Below, piece after piece: positions 1 to 6,171 of a DNA stretch of 6,171 bases. The stretch is taken from positions 278,463-284,633 of the forward strand of contig NZ_JIBO01000002.1 of the NCBI RefSeq assembly GCF_000688655.1, given 5' to 3'. The notes below the pieces were generated by a model. The model did not search any database. It had not been told where the DNA came from and saw only the letters and a list, made by a program, of their open reading frames with translations. How positions within the stretch are numbered: the first letter of the stretch is position 1; each line of letters begins with the position of its first letter. This stretch comes from Lonsdalea quercina subsp. quercina. GTDB lineage: Bacteria > Pseudomonadota > Gammaproteobacteria > Enterobacterales > Enterobacteriaceae. The translations under genes and the position numbers were made by a program.

Positions 1-952
1 CCGCCGTTTCGGCGCTTTGGTGGACGGCTGAGGTGATCTCTTCGATCGCTGCCGCCGTTTGCTGCAGGTTGCCCGCCGTCTCTTCCGTGCGTTGGCTCAG
101 GTCGATGTTGCCAGCCGCCAACTGCTCGCTGACGCTTTTCATGCCCGCCACCTGAGTACTGACGTCGTCGACCAGCGAGTTCAGATTGAGCGAGAATTGA
201 TTGACCACTCGCAGCAGCATGCCGATTTCATCCACGCGGTTGAACCGCAACGCATCGACTTTTCTGCCTGAAACGACGCGCTGAGCCTGACGGAGTAGGG
301 TCTGCAGCGGGCGGGCGATTTGCTGCTGTAAAAAGACGTCTAGCAACAGCAGGGTCAGCAGCGAAGAGAAAGTTTGCGAGAGAATGCCGGCGCCGGACAG
401 GGAAAAAAGAAAAGGAATTATGCCGCCTGCCAATATGGCGCAGCGCAGACGCCAGCGTACTGGCATTTTTTGAAATAGGGAGAAAACGGAGAACAGGCCG
501 GTTCTGACCACCAGCCCTTTATAGAATTTGCGGCGACCGGCTTGCTGTTTGATGACCGCGTCATAGAACGCCGCCGCGGCTTTAACTTCTTCAGCTTCCG
601 GTGGATTACGAACGGAAATATAGCCAGAAAGTTCATCATTATGATAAACCGGCGTGACGTTGGCGCGTACCCAATAATAATCACCGTTTCTGCGGCGATT
701 TTTTACCATGCCAGTCCAGCTGTCTCCCTGTTGCAGGGTATACCACATGTCTGCAAAGGCTGCGGGAGGCATATCCGGATGACGGACAATATTATGGGGT
801 TGGCCCACCAGCTCTTCGGCGTCAAATCCGCTGACCCGAATAAAGGCCGAATTGGCATAGGTAATATGGCTTTTGATGTCAGTCGTTGACATTAACGTGA
901 TATCCGCGCTTAGCGAATATTCTTGTTGGGTGACAGGTGTATTAACCCTCAT
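1..952 (-). CDS. aer: Aer-type aerotaxis/redox chemoreceptor, N-terminal 317 codons (3' end beyond left window edge)
   Basis: An inner-membrane receptor that senses cellular redox state through FAD bound to a cytoplasmic PAS domain and signals to the CheA/CheW flagellar chemotaxis complex. The frame is open from an ATG at 952 to the window edge. Residues 18-25 (ITLMSTTD) and 51-61 (QPHNIVRHPDM) match E. coli Aer almost exactly. N34, R57, H58, D60, W70 and N85 fall at the same numbering as E. coli Aer, where N34, R57, H58 and D60 are known FAD-binding positions. The PAS domain spans about 18-115 and a linker (KGLVVR, 145-150) follows. Residues 171-208 form a hydrophobic hairpin with no periplasmic domain, then come a HAMP-like segment (about 212-262) and the start of the MCP signalling helix (about 265-317). 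A GGGG element lies 7 nt before the ATG, and the start aligns with E. coli Aer. The conserved MCP hairpin tip would lie outside the window. A paralogous PAS-MCP is possible, since related genera carry several. Confidence 0.9.
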   Translation of the reverse strand, partial: MRVNTPVTQQEYSLSADITLMSTTDIKSHITYANSAFIRVSGFDAEELVGQPHNIVRHPDMPPAAFADMWYTLQQGDSWTGMVKNRRRNGDYYWVRANVTPVYHNDELSGYISVRNPPEAEEVKAAAAFYDAVIKQQAGRRKFYKGLVVRTGLFSVFSLFQKMPVRWRLRCAILAGGIIPFLFSLSGAGILSQTFSSLLTLLLLDVFLQQQIARPLQTLLRQAQRVVSGRKVDALRFNRVDEIGMLLRVVNQFSLNLNSLVDDVSTQVAGMKSVSEQLAAGNIDLSQRTEETAGNLQQTAAAIEEITSAVHQSAETA

Positions 953-1104
953 AACAAAACCCCGAGTGTGTGTCGTCGTAAAAGAAATAAATGAAAAATA
1001 ACTAACCGATTGAATAAGAATGTTTATTAAAAGAGTGGCGTTTTATTATTATCAGTGGTCGTTTGGAAATAGGAATTATTTATATAAGACAAATTCCGTC
1101 TATT

Positions 1105-1152
1105 CGGGGGTATTTCCACCAGGCTGGGGATTATCCGGTAACGGGGGGTATT
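1105..1152 (-). repeat. Two AATACCCCC direct repeats around the aer promoter
   Basis: On the minus strand AATACCCCCCG (1152-1142) lies in the -35/-10 spacer of the putative aer promoter. AATACCCCCG (1114-1105) lies just downstream of the predicted transcription start. The two copies are in the same orientation and start 38 bp apart. A short palindrome, CCAGcCTGG (1119-1127), sits between them at the predicted start point. Direct repeats flanking a promoter can be operator half-sites, but no known regulator motif is recognised. Confidence 0.35.
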
Positions 1153-1157
1153 GTCAA
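1130..1157 (-). promoter_or_regulatory. Putative sigma-70 promoter driving aer
   Basis: Read on the minus strand, a perfect -35 hexamer TTGACA (1157-1152) is followed by a 16-bp spacer and the -10 hexamer GATAAT (1135-1130), five of six matches to TATAAT. Transcription would start near 1123 and give aer a leader of about 170 nt. This is the best promoter match in the intergenic region. A second GATAAT closer to the gene (about 1047-1052) has no acceptable -35 box. The assignment rests on sequence alone. Confidence 0.5.
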
Positions 1158-1180
1158 TTTATTCGTGATATCAGAATGTA

Positions 1181-1217
1181 GGTAATACTCATTCTCGCGA
1201 TAATGATTATTTAAACT
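1181..1217 (-). promoter_or_regulatory. Candidate Fur-box-like tandem upstream of aer
   Basis: On the minus strand the 12-mer ATAATCATTATC (1210-1199) is identical to the right part of the Fur consensus GATAATGATAATCATTATC. The whole 19-mer window (1217-1199) scores 13 of 19. Two bases further on, a second, weaker element starts with GAGAATGAGTATT, and its 19-mer window scores about 11 of 19. In the 7-1-7 model the first element reads cGATAATgATTATtt on plus, 11 of 14 informative positions. It lies about 24 bp or more upstream of the putative aer -35 box, so it does not overlap that promoter. Chance occurrence in AT-rich DNA is a real alternative. Confidence 0.3.
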
Positions 1218-1342
1218 ATAAAGTCATTTGATGAATTTAAATAAGCTAAAAAGAAATTAGAATTTGTTTGAGTTGTTAAAAATATAACGAATCATTTATT
1301 TATCCCGCCCAAGGTGTTTACAAAGCAGATAAAATTAAATGA

Positions 1343-1374
1343 CATTAATTCCCCCATTGAGGAGGGAATTAATG
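1343..1374 (-). terminator. Rho-independent-type terminator of barA
   Basis: A perfect 11-bp inverted repeat, CATTAATTCCC (1343-1353) and GGGAATTAATG (1364-1374), encloses a 10-nt loop. On the minus strand it begins 11 nt after the barA stop codon and is followed by a T-rich tract (TCATTTAATTTTATC). The stem is AT-rich at its base and the T run is interrupted, so termination may be incomplete, but position and form fit the end of the barA transcript. Confidence 0.65.
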
Positions 1375-1385
1375 AGGACGTTTTG

Positions 1386-4136
1386 TTAATCGGCAAGGTA
1401 TTGTCCCGCCGCTTTCTCAACATGAGCCATTTCATCCAGCAGTTCCAGCCACTCCGGCTCTAAGGCTTCTGCTATTACGCCGCGACGCAGCTGCTGTTCC
1501 AGATACGCGCAATGTTGTTTGAGACGAGGCACGCCGCTATAGCTACAGCTGCCGTGCAATTTGTGGATGGTTTCCAGCAGCGATGCCTGATGCTGGCCAT
1601 TCAATTGCGCTTCAATCTGCGGGCGCACCTGGGCCAGGAAATCCAGCAGCATTTTGAGCAAATCGCGAGCCAGTTCCGGCTTGTTGGCGGCCTGCTGTTG
1701 TGCCAGCGCCCAGTCCAGCGACGGCGTTTCCTCGGCGGCGTCGACCGGGGTGGCTTCCGGCTCGGGCACGTGCCTGCGCAGCACGCTGTACAGCATCTTT
1801 TCATCAATAGGTTTGGACAGATAGTCGTCCATGCCGGACTGAAGAAACTGTTCTCGTTCGCCGTGCATGACCTGCGCCGTGACGGCGATGATTGGCGTGT
1901 CTTTATGGTTGGGCAACTGGCGGATTAGCTCGCTGGCATGCAGACCATCCATTCCCGGCATTTGAATATCCATTAGTATTACGTTCAAGTCGTTTTGCCT
2001 GGCCTGTTCCACCGACTCCGCGCCGTTTTCGCACAGAATGATGTCGTCCACCAGCTCCTTCAACAGCGTGCCGATCAATTTCAGGTTCGCCAGATTGTCG
2101 TCGACCGCCATCACCCGCAGCGGCAGTCGCGGGGTTTCCTGCTTTGGATGAAGTTCCAGCCCAGTCGTGTTCGCGTAGTTGCACTGGAACAGATTGGTGT
2201 CTTGCAACAGCGGCAGGAGGCGGGCCGAGGTGATCGGTTTGCTCAGGCAGGCATGAACGCCCAGCGATTTCAGCTGTTCTGCATCCATCTGCGCCAGGCT
2301 GGGCAGGGCGAGGATCACGCAGGGCGCGCGACGGCAGAGACTGTGGATCTTGGGGGTGAAATCCAGCAGCGTATTGCGGTAATGGACGGGAATGCCGACC
2401 AGTAAAATATCGAATTTTTGCGCTGGCAGTTGTTCGGTCGAGGGGCTGTAGCTGACGGTCAGCGGCGTTCGCCTCAGCACATCCAGCGTCGCCTGCGCGG
2501 CCGCCGGGTTGGCTTCGACATAGGCCAGATTTTTCCCTTGCAGCATATCGAAGTAGTTATTGAGCACGGCGGGGTGCGGGTTCAACTGCAGATTCAGCGT
2601 ACACCAGAAGGTAGACCCCTTATCGGGCACGCTGTGAAAGCGGATATTGCCGCCCATTTCCTGCACGAGCCGCTGGGTGATCACCAGACCCAGTCCCGTT
2701 CCGCCATGCCGGCGGGAAATGCTGGTGTCGGCCTGTCGGAAAGCCTGAAACAGCTGGGTTTGCTGTGTTTCATCAATCCCGATGCCGGTATCTTTGATTT
2801 GAATTTCCAACTGCGCCTGCTGATGCTGCTGAGAACGTTTTTCCACGCGGATATCAATATTGCCGTGCTCGGTGAACTTAATCGCGTTGCCCAGCAGGTT
2901 AGTGACGATTTGCTGGATGCGTAATGGGTCGCCGATAAACTGTTCCGGGACATCGCGCTTGATATTCAGCGTCAGCTCCAGCCCTTTCTCGTGCGCGGTG
3001 TGGGCCAGCAATATCACCATTTCATCCAGCGTGTTGTGCAGAGAGAAAGGGATGTGCTCCAGCACCAGCTTGCCGGCCTCCAGTTTGGAGAAGTCCAGCA
3101 CGTCATTGATGATGTTCAGCAGGTTGTTGGCTGAACGTTCAATGGTGTGCAGGTAGTCTTGCTGTGTAGGCGTCAGCTGCGTTTTCAGCGTTTGTCGGGT
3201 AAAGCCGATCACGCCGTTGAGCGGCGTGCGAAGCTCATGCGACATATTAGCGAGAAACTCGGACTTGATGCGGGCGGCTTCCTGAGCGCGTTTCTTGGCT
3301 AAATCCAGCTCGACGTTCTGAATTTCCATCTGCTCCAGCGTTTCTCTCAGGTCGTAAGTTGCCTGATCGATATTCTGCTGCATCTCTTCATGATAGGCGG
3401 TCAATGACATCGCCATCGAGTTGATGCCGTTTTTCAGCATGTGCAGCTCGCCGAGCATCTTGCCCTCGACGCGGCTGTCCAGCTGGCCCCGGCGAATACG
3501 ATCGACGGTATCCACCATATTACGGATGGGCGTGGTGACGTCCCGCATCAGGCGATAGGCGAACAGTAGCGCGCACCCCATACTTATCAGTAACAGCAGA
3601 CCCGCTAGACCAATTTCCCGATACTGCTGTAGTTCGATGTTATCCAAATTTAGGGCGATGGCGACATACCCCACTGGCGCTAAGCGGCTACTACTGGTGG
3701 ATAGCGACGGGGACAGCGCTTCCTCCGTCAGCAGCGGCATACGCATGATGAAGTGATTGTCCCGTTCGAAAATCTGGAGCGAGTCCGGCACCGGCGATCC
3801 TTCCGGCAGCGCCAAAATATTGTTGATATCGCGGGAGTAAGTGCTCACCAGGGGGCGATGATGCGTATCGAAAACGCTGATGGCGCGAACCACATCGGCA
3901 TGGCGGCGATGCAGCCGGTGTACTAACTGGCGCAGCGTTTCCGGTTGGTGCTGCGCGATGGCGAATGCGCTGTTGATCGCCAGAGGTTCAATAATGCTGC
4001 TGCCGGCTTCCGTCAGTTGATCCTGCAACTGATTATAACGGTGAATGATGAAGAAGCCGCTGAGCAGAAGTCCCACCAGCAGCGTGGGCGCCAGAATCAG
4101 AATCATCATTCGTGCACGCAGACTGTATTTGGTCAT
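1386..4136 (-). CDS. barA: BarA hybrid (tripartite) sensor histidine kinase
   Basis: Inner-membrane sensor kinase of the BarA-UvrY (GacS-GacA) system. It autophosphorylates and passes phosphate by His-Asp-His relay to UvrY, which activates CsrB/CsrC sRNAs and so relieves CsrA repression. Acetate and formate are the reported cues in E. coli; none can be read from sequence. The 916 residues compare with 918 in E. coli, and the N-terminus [18 protein letters not shown] fixes the start. Order: TM1 (about 10-31), periplasmic sensor (32-175), TM2 (176-195), HAMP (about 196-248), coiled coil, and HisKA with H300 in SHELRTP. The ATPase domain has N413/N417, DTGIGI (449-454) and GGTGLGL (478-484). A pseudo-receiver follows (about 533-645; Gly581 where Asp is expected, K633 kept), then a true receiver with DD679-680, D723, T753 and K775, and an HPt domain with H861 in HKLHGS. 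All relay residues are present. The Shine-Dalgarno is weak (TTGGAC). It is divergent from rlmD. Confidence 0.98.
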   Translation of the reverse strand: MTKYSLRARMMILILAPTLLVGLLLSGFFIIHRYNQLQDQLTEAGSSIIEPLAINSAFAIAQHQPETLRQLVHRLHRRHADVVRAISVFDTHHRPLVSTYSRDINNILALPEGSPVPDSLQIFERDNHFIMRMPLLTEEALSPSLSTSSSRLAPVGYVAIALNLDNIELQQYREIGLAGLLLLISMGCALLFAYRLMRDVTTPIRNMVDTVDRIRRGQLDSRVEGKMLGELHMLKNGINSMAMSLTAYHEEMQQNIDQATYDLRETLEQMEIQNVELDLAKKRAQEAARIKSEFLANMSHELRTPLNGVIGFTRQTLKTQLTPTQQDYLHTIERSANNLLNIINDVLDFSKLEAGKLVLEHIPFSLHNTLDEMVILLAHTAHEKGLELTLNIKRDVPEQFIGDPLRIQQIVTNLLGNAIKFTEHGNIDIRVEKRSQQHQQAQLEIQIKDTGIGIDETQQTQLFQAFRQADTSISRRHGGTGLGLVITQRLVQEMGGNIRFHSVPDKGSTFWCTLNLQLNPHPAVLNNYFDMLQGKNLAYVEANPAAAQATLDVLRRTPLTVSYSPSTEQLPAQKFDILLVGIPVHYRNTLLDFTPKIHSLCRRAPCVILALPSLAQMDAEQLKSLGVHACLSKPITSARLLPLLQDTNLFQCNYANTTGLELHPKQETPRLPLRVMAVDDNLANLKLIGTLLKELVDDIILCENGAESVEQARQNDLNVILMDIQMPGMDGLHASELIRQLPNHKDTPIIAVTAQVMHGEREQFLQSGMDDYLSKPIDEKMLYSVLRRHVPEPEATPVDAAEETPSLDWALAQQQAANKPELARDLLKMLLDFLAQVRPQIEAQLNGQHQASLLETIHKLHGSCSYSGVPRLKQHCAYLEQQLRRGVIAEALEPEWLELLDEMAHVEKAAGQYLAD

Positions 4137-4197
4137 GGGGGTCCAATGTGGGAGAATTGTGGCTGATTAATCCGTTAATACATGACATCACACTTAT
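4137..4197. promoter_or_regulatory. Divergent barA/rlmD promoter region
   Basis: These 61 bp separate the start codons of barA (minus) and rlmD (plus), so they must hold transcription and translation signals for at least one of them unless promoters lie inside the genes. A small dyad, ATTAA-TCCG-TTAAT (4166-4179), sits near the middle. I see no -35/-10 pair close to consensus in either direction and cannot assign exact promoters. Confidence 0.5.
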
Positions 4198-5526
4198 ATG
4201 GCGCAATTCTACTCCCCAAAACGGCGTGTGACGACCCGTCAACGCATCACCGTGTCGGTCAACGATCTCGACCCGTTCGGTCAGGGCGTGGCGCGTCATC
4301 AGGGGAAAACGATTTTCATCGCTGGCGCGTTGCCGGGGGAACAGGCCGAAGTCCTGGTGACTGAGGATAAGAAACAGTTTGCCCGGGCGAGCCTGAAACT
4401 GTTGCTGAGCAAAAGCGAAGATCGTGTCGACCCTCGCTGCCCGCATTTCAACGTCTGCGGGGGGTGTCAGCAGCAGCATGCCAGTCAGGCGCTTCAGGAA
4501 CGCAGTAAATCCAGCGCTCTAATGCGTCTGATGGCGAGGGAGACCGGGGTCACCGTACCCTCGCCGGATGTGATTAGCGGCCCGGCCTACGCCTACCGAC
4601 GCCGTGCACGGCTTGGGTTATACTTTCAGGCTAAATCACAGCGATTGCTGATGGGGTATCGTCAGGCGGCTTCGCACGATGTGGTGGAGGTGCGTCACTG
4701 CCCGATACTGTGTTCCGAGCTGGAAGCGCTTCTGGCGCCGCTGCACGAGTGCCTTAGCGGTCTACAGGCGAAAAGGCGCCTCGGTCATGTCGAGCTGGTG
4801 CTCGCCGACCAAGGGCCGCTGGTGATTTTGCGTCATCTCGACCCGCTTAGCGACGCAGACCGTCAGGCGCTTATCTTACTGGCGCGCGCGCGGTCGATAT
4901 CGCTGTTTCTTGCTGGTGACACGGACGCCCTTGAGTGTCTGCACGGCGAAATGCCTACGTACCAAATTGACGATCTTTCCCTGGCGTTCAGTCCGCGGGA
5001 CTTCATTCAGGTGAACGACGTCATCAATCGGAAAATGGTCAGTCAGGCCTTGTCCTGGCTGGATGTGCAGCCGCAGGACCGTGTGCTTGACCTGTTTTGC
5101 GGCATGGGCAATTTTACGCTGCCGCTGGCCCGGCGGGCCGCCGAAGTCGTCGGCGTGGAAGGCGTGCCGGCGTTGGTGGCCAAGGGACAGGAAAATGCCC
5201 GACGCAACGGTTTATCCAACGCCGTGTTCTTTCATCATAACCTGGAAGAGGACGTCACCCGGCAGCCGTGGGCATCGCAGGGGTTCAATAAAATAGTGCT
5301 CGATCCGGCCCGCGCCGGCGCGCCGGGCGTTATGTCGCACATTGTGAAACTGGCGCCTGAGCGCGTGGTCTACATATCCTGTAACCCGACCACGCTGGCC
5401 CGCGACAGCAAAGTGCTATTGGCGGCCGGCTATCAGCTGGCGCGGATAGCGATGCTGGATATGTTTCCACACACCGGGCATCTTGAATCCATGGCGTTGT
5501 TTCTGCCCGGCGCCGGTGGTCGGTAA
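4198..5526 (+). CDS. rlmD: 23S rRNA (uracil-1939-C5)-methyltransferase RlmD (RumA)
   Basis: An SAM-dependent enzyme that forms 5-methyluridine at U1939 of 23S rRNA, and a member of the TrmA/RumA family with a 4Fe-4S cluster. The 442 residues compare with 433 in E. coli; the extra residues lie mainly around 114-128 and at the C-terminus. An N-terminal TRAM RNA-binding domain (about 12-70) is followed by cluster cysteines C81, C87, C90 ([10 protein letters not shown]) and C168 (HCPI). The FIQVN motif (269-273) and the SAM-binding loop [11 protein letters not shown] (298-308) follow. Catalytic residues are D369 in LDPARAG, nucleophile C395 in [10 protein letters not shown] and general base E430 in HTGHLES. 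The ATG at 4198 matches the conserved start MAQFYS, yet no Shine-Dalgarno is visible. An out-of-frame ATG lies 16 nt upstream. relA follows after 15 bp with no terminator between, so cotranscription is likely. Confidence 0.98.
   Translation: MAQFYSPKRRVTTRQRITVSVNDLDPFGQGVARHQGKTIFIAGALPGEQAEVLVTEDKKQFARASLKLLLSKSEDRVDPRCPHFNVCGGCQQQHASQALQERSKSSALMRLMARETGVTVPSPDVISGPAYAYRRRARLGLYFQAKSQRLLMGYRQAASHDVVEVRHCPILCSELEALLAPLHECLSGLQAKRRLGHVELVLADQGPLVILRHLDPLSDADRQALILLARARSISLFLAGDTDALECLHGEMPTYQIDDLSLAFSPRDFIQVNDVINRKMVSQALSWLDVQPQDRVLDLFCGMGNFTLPLARRAAEVVGVEGVPALVAKGQENARRNGLSNAVFFHHNLEEDVTRQPWASQGFNKIVLDPARAGAPGVMSHIVKLAPERVVYISCNPTTLARDSKVLLAAGYQLARIAMLDMFPHTGHLESMALFLPGAGGR
5492..5506 (+). 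promoter_or_regulatory. Candidate sigma-54 (-24/-12) element upstream of relA
   Basis: Inside the last codons of rlmD, TGGCGTT-N4-CTGC places GG (5493-5494) and GC (5505-5506) exactly 10 bp apart, as the consensus TGGCRYR-N4-TTGC requires. The mismatches are T at the third consensus purine and C for the first T of TTGC. Transcription would start about 12 bp downstream, near 5518, just before the relA ribosome-binding site. E. coli relA is reported to have sigma-54-dependent promoters. No NtrC site was recognised upstream. Because the element overlaps coding sequence, codon constraint could explain the match. Confidence 0.25.
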
Positions 5527-5541
5527 AGAAAGGGAGAATTT

Positions 5542-6171
5542 ATGGTTGCGGTAAGAAGTGCACATTTAAATACCGATGGCGAATTCGAACCCGATGTGTG
5601 GATCGCGTCCTTGGGGATCGCCAACCAGCAGTCATGCGAGCGCCTGAAAGACACCTGGCGCTATTGTGAACAGCAGACGCAAGATCATCAGGATGCGATG
5701 TTGCTGTTGTGGCGCGGCATCGAAATGGTCGAGATCCTCTCCACGCTGAGTATGGATAACGACAGCCTGCGGGCGGCCATGCTGTTCCCGCTGGTCAATG
5801 CGGATGTCGTAGACGAAGAGACGCTGAAAGAGGCGTTCGGTCAGAATATCGCTAATCTGGTGCACGGCGTCAGGGATATGGATGCGATACGTCAGCTCAA
5901 GGCCACGCAGCACGACTCCGTCGCGTCGGAGCAGGTGGATAATATCCGGCGGATGCTGCTGGCGATGGTGGAAGATTTCCGCTGCGTCGTCATCAAGCTG
6001 GCGGAGCGTATCGCCCACCTGCGCGAAGTTAAGGATGCCCCTGAAGAAGAGCGGGTACTGGCGGCGAAAGAGTGCACCAACATCTATGCGCCTCTGGCGA
6101 ACCGCCTGGGCATCGGTCAACTGAAGTGGGAGCTGGAAGATTTCTGTTTCCGCTATCTGCACCCCGAAGAG
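5542..6171 (+). CDS. relA: RelA (p)ppGpp synthetase, N-terminal 210 codons (3' end beyond right window edge)
   Basis: Ribosome-associated enzyme of the stringent response. It transfers pyrophosphate from ATP to GDP/GTP when uncharged tRNA occupies the A site. The first residues MVAVRSAHLN and the block from about 134 to 208 (NIRRMLLAMVEDFRCVVIKL onward) are nearly identical to E. coli RelA, a 744-residue protein. The visible part covers the N-terminal pseudo-hydrolase domain. The His-Asp metal motif of bifunctional Rel/SpoT enzymes is replaced by FPLVNADVV (82-90), which marks this as RelA, a synthetase without hydrolase activity, and not SpoT. The synthetase, TGS, helical, zinc-finger and ACT domains would lie outside the window. 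A clear Shine-Dalgarno, AGGGAG (5531-5536), stands 5 nt before the ATG. The gene lies 15 bp after the rlmD stop on the same strand, so read-through from rlmD is expected in addition to any promoter of its own. Confidence 0.97.
   Translation, partial: MVAVRSAHLNTDGEFEPDVWIASLGIANQQSCERLKDTWRYCEQQTQDHQDAMLLLWRGIEMVEILSTLSMDNDSLRAAMLFPLVNADVVDEETLKEAFGQNIANLVHGVRDMDAIRQLKATQHDSVASEQVDNIRRMLLAMVEDFRCVVIKLAERIAHLREVKDAPEEERVLAAKECTNIYAPLANRLGIGQLKWELEDFCFRYLHPEE

Larger units (their letters stand above)
953..1385. other. 433-bp AT-rich intergenic region between barA and aer
   Basis: This is the longest gene-free stretch, lying downstream of barA and upstream of aer, both on the minus strand. It is clearly richer in A and T than the flanking genes. 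I read both strands and found only very short frames: about 9 codons from an ATG at 1231 on plus, and about 12 codons on minus starting near 1301. Neither is supported as a gene. No tRNA-like or RyhB-like sequence was recognised. The region does hold the barA terminator, a Fur-box-like tandem, a sigma-70-type promoter toward aer and a pair of short C-rich direct repeats, each listed separately. The long AT-rich leader implied for aer (about 170 nt) has no hairpin that I can defend. Confidence 0.8.

Noticed and set aside
542..889. Open frame of 115 codons on plus, opposite aer
   Set aside because: It is antisense to a frame that matches Aer residue by residue, it has no recognisable domain, and it overlaps the best conserved PAS codons.
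1130..1161. Sigma-28 promoter using TAAA near 1158-1161 and CCGGATAA near 1130-1137
   Set aside because: The spacer would be 19 bp, where sigma-28 needs about 15, and the -10 differs from GCCGATAA. The sigma-70 reading of the same bases fits better.
1209..1242. Inverted repeat ATTTAAA ... TTTAAAT
   Set aside because: It is only 7 bp of pure A/T with a 20-nt loop, which is expected by chance in AT-rich DNA.
1199..1343. Possible Fur-regulated small RNA (RyhB-like) next to the Fur-like site
   Set aside because: The conserved RyhB core was not found on either strand, and no terminator or promoter defines a short transcript there.
1512..2924. Several plus-strand open frames (1512-1928, 1995-2405, 2418-2924) opposite barA
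   Set aside because: They are rich in Arg, Gln and His as expected for the antisense of a GC-biased gene, have no family resemblance, and are fully covered by the intact barA frame.
4033..4479. 148-codon minus-strand frame spanning the barA/rlmD intergenic region
   Set aside because: It overlaps the conserved starts of both genes in wrong frames and has no recognised domain.
5632..6162. 176-codon open frame on minus, opposite relA
   Set aside because: The plus-strand frame is unmistakably RelA with a good ribosome-binding site. The antisense product resembles nothing known and is a by-product of codon bias.
1..6171. CRISPR array, insertion sequence, prophage or tRNA
   Set aside because: No spaced direct repeats, terminal inverted repeats, transposase or integrase motifs, or cloverleaf-like sequence were seen; the genes are ordinary chromosomal genes.

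Overview
The window comes from a gamma-proteobacterium of the order Enterobacterales. BarA, RlmD and RelA match their Escherichia coli counterparts closely over their whole visible lengths, with differences spread along the proteins. That suggests a relative outside the Escherichia/Salmonella group. Pectobacteriaceae (Dickeya, Pectobacterium, Brenneria and kin) is my best guess, made by impression rather than by a search.

Layout. Positions 1-952 (minus strand) hold the N-terminal 317 codons of an Aer-type aerotaxis/redox chemoreceptor, cut by the left edge of the window. Positions 953-1385 are an AT-rich intergenic stretch without a convincing gene. It carries a good barA terminator hairpin, a Fur-box-like tandem, a near-consensus sigma-70 promoter pointing at aer, and two AATACCCCC direct repeats around that promoter. 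Positions 1386-4136 (minus) are barA, a complete tripartite hybrid sensor kinase. A 61-bp divergent promoter region (4137-4197) separates it from rlmD (4198-5526, plus). relA follows after only 15 bp (5542 onward, plus) and is cut by the right edge after 210 codons.

How the genes relate. BarA is the sensor of the BarA-UvrY (GacS-GacA) system, which drives the CsrB/CsrC small RNAs. RlmD methylates 23S rRNA. RelA makes (p)ppGpp on starved ribosomes. The barA/rlmD/relA block is a long-conserved arrangement that joins signalling and ribosome-linked functions. In E. coli K-12 the far side of barA carries the gud genes and aer lies elsewhere, so the barA-aer junction marks a synteny boundary.

I find no previously undescribed multi-gene system here. 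The observations most worth a second look are regulatory: the architecture upstream of aer, a sigma-54-like element in the 3' end of rlmD in front of relA, and MCP-type methylation-site pairs in the Aer-like receptor.
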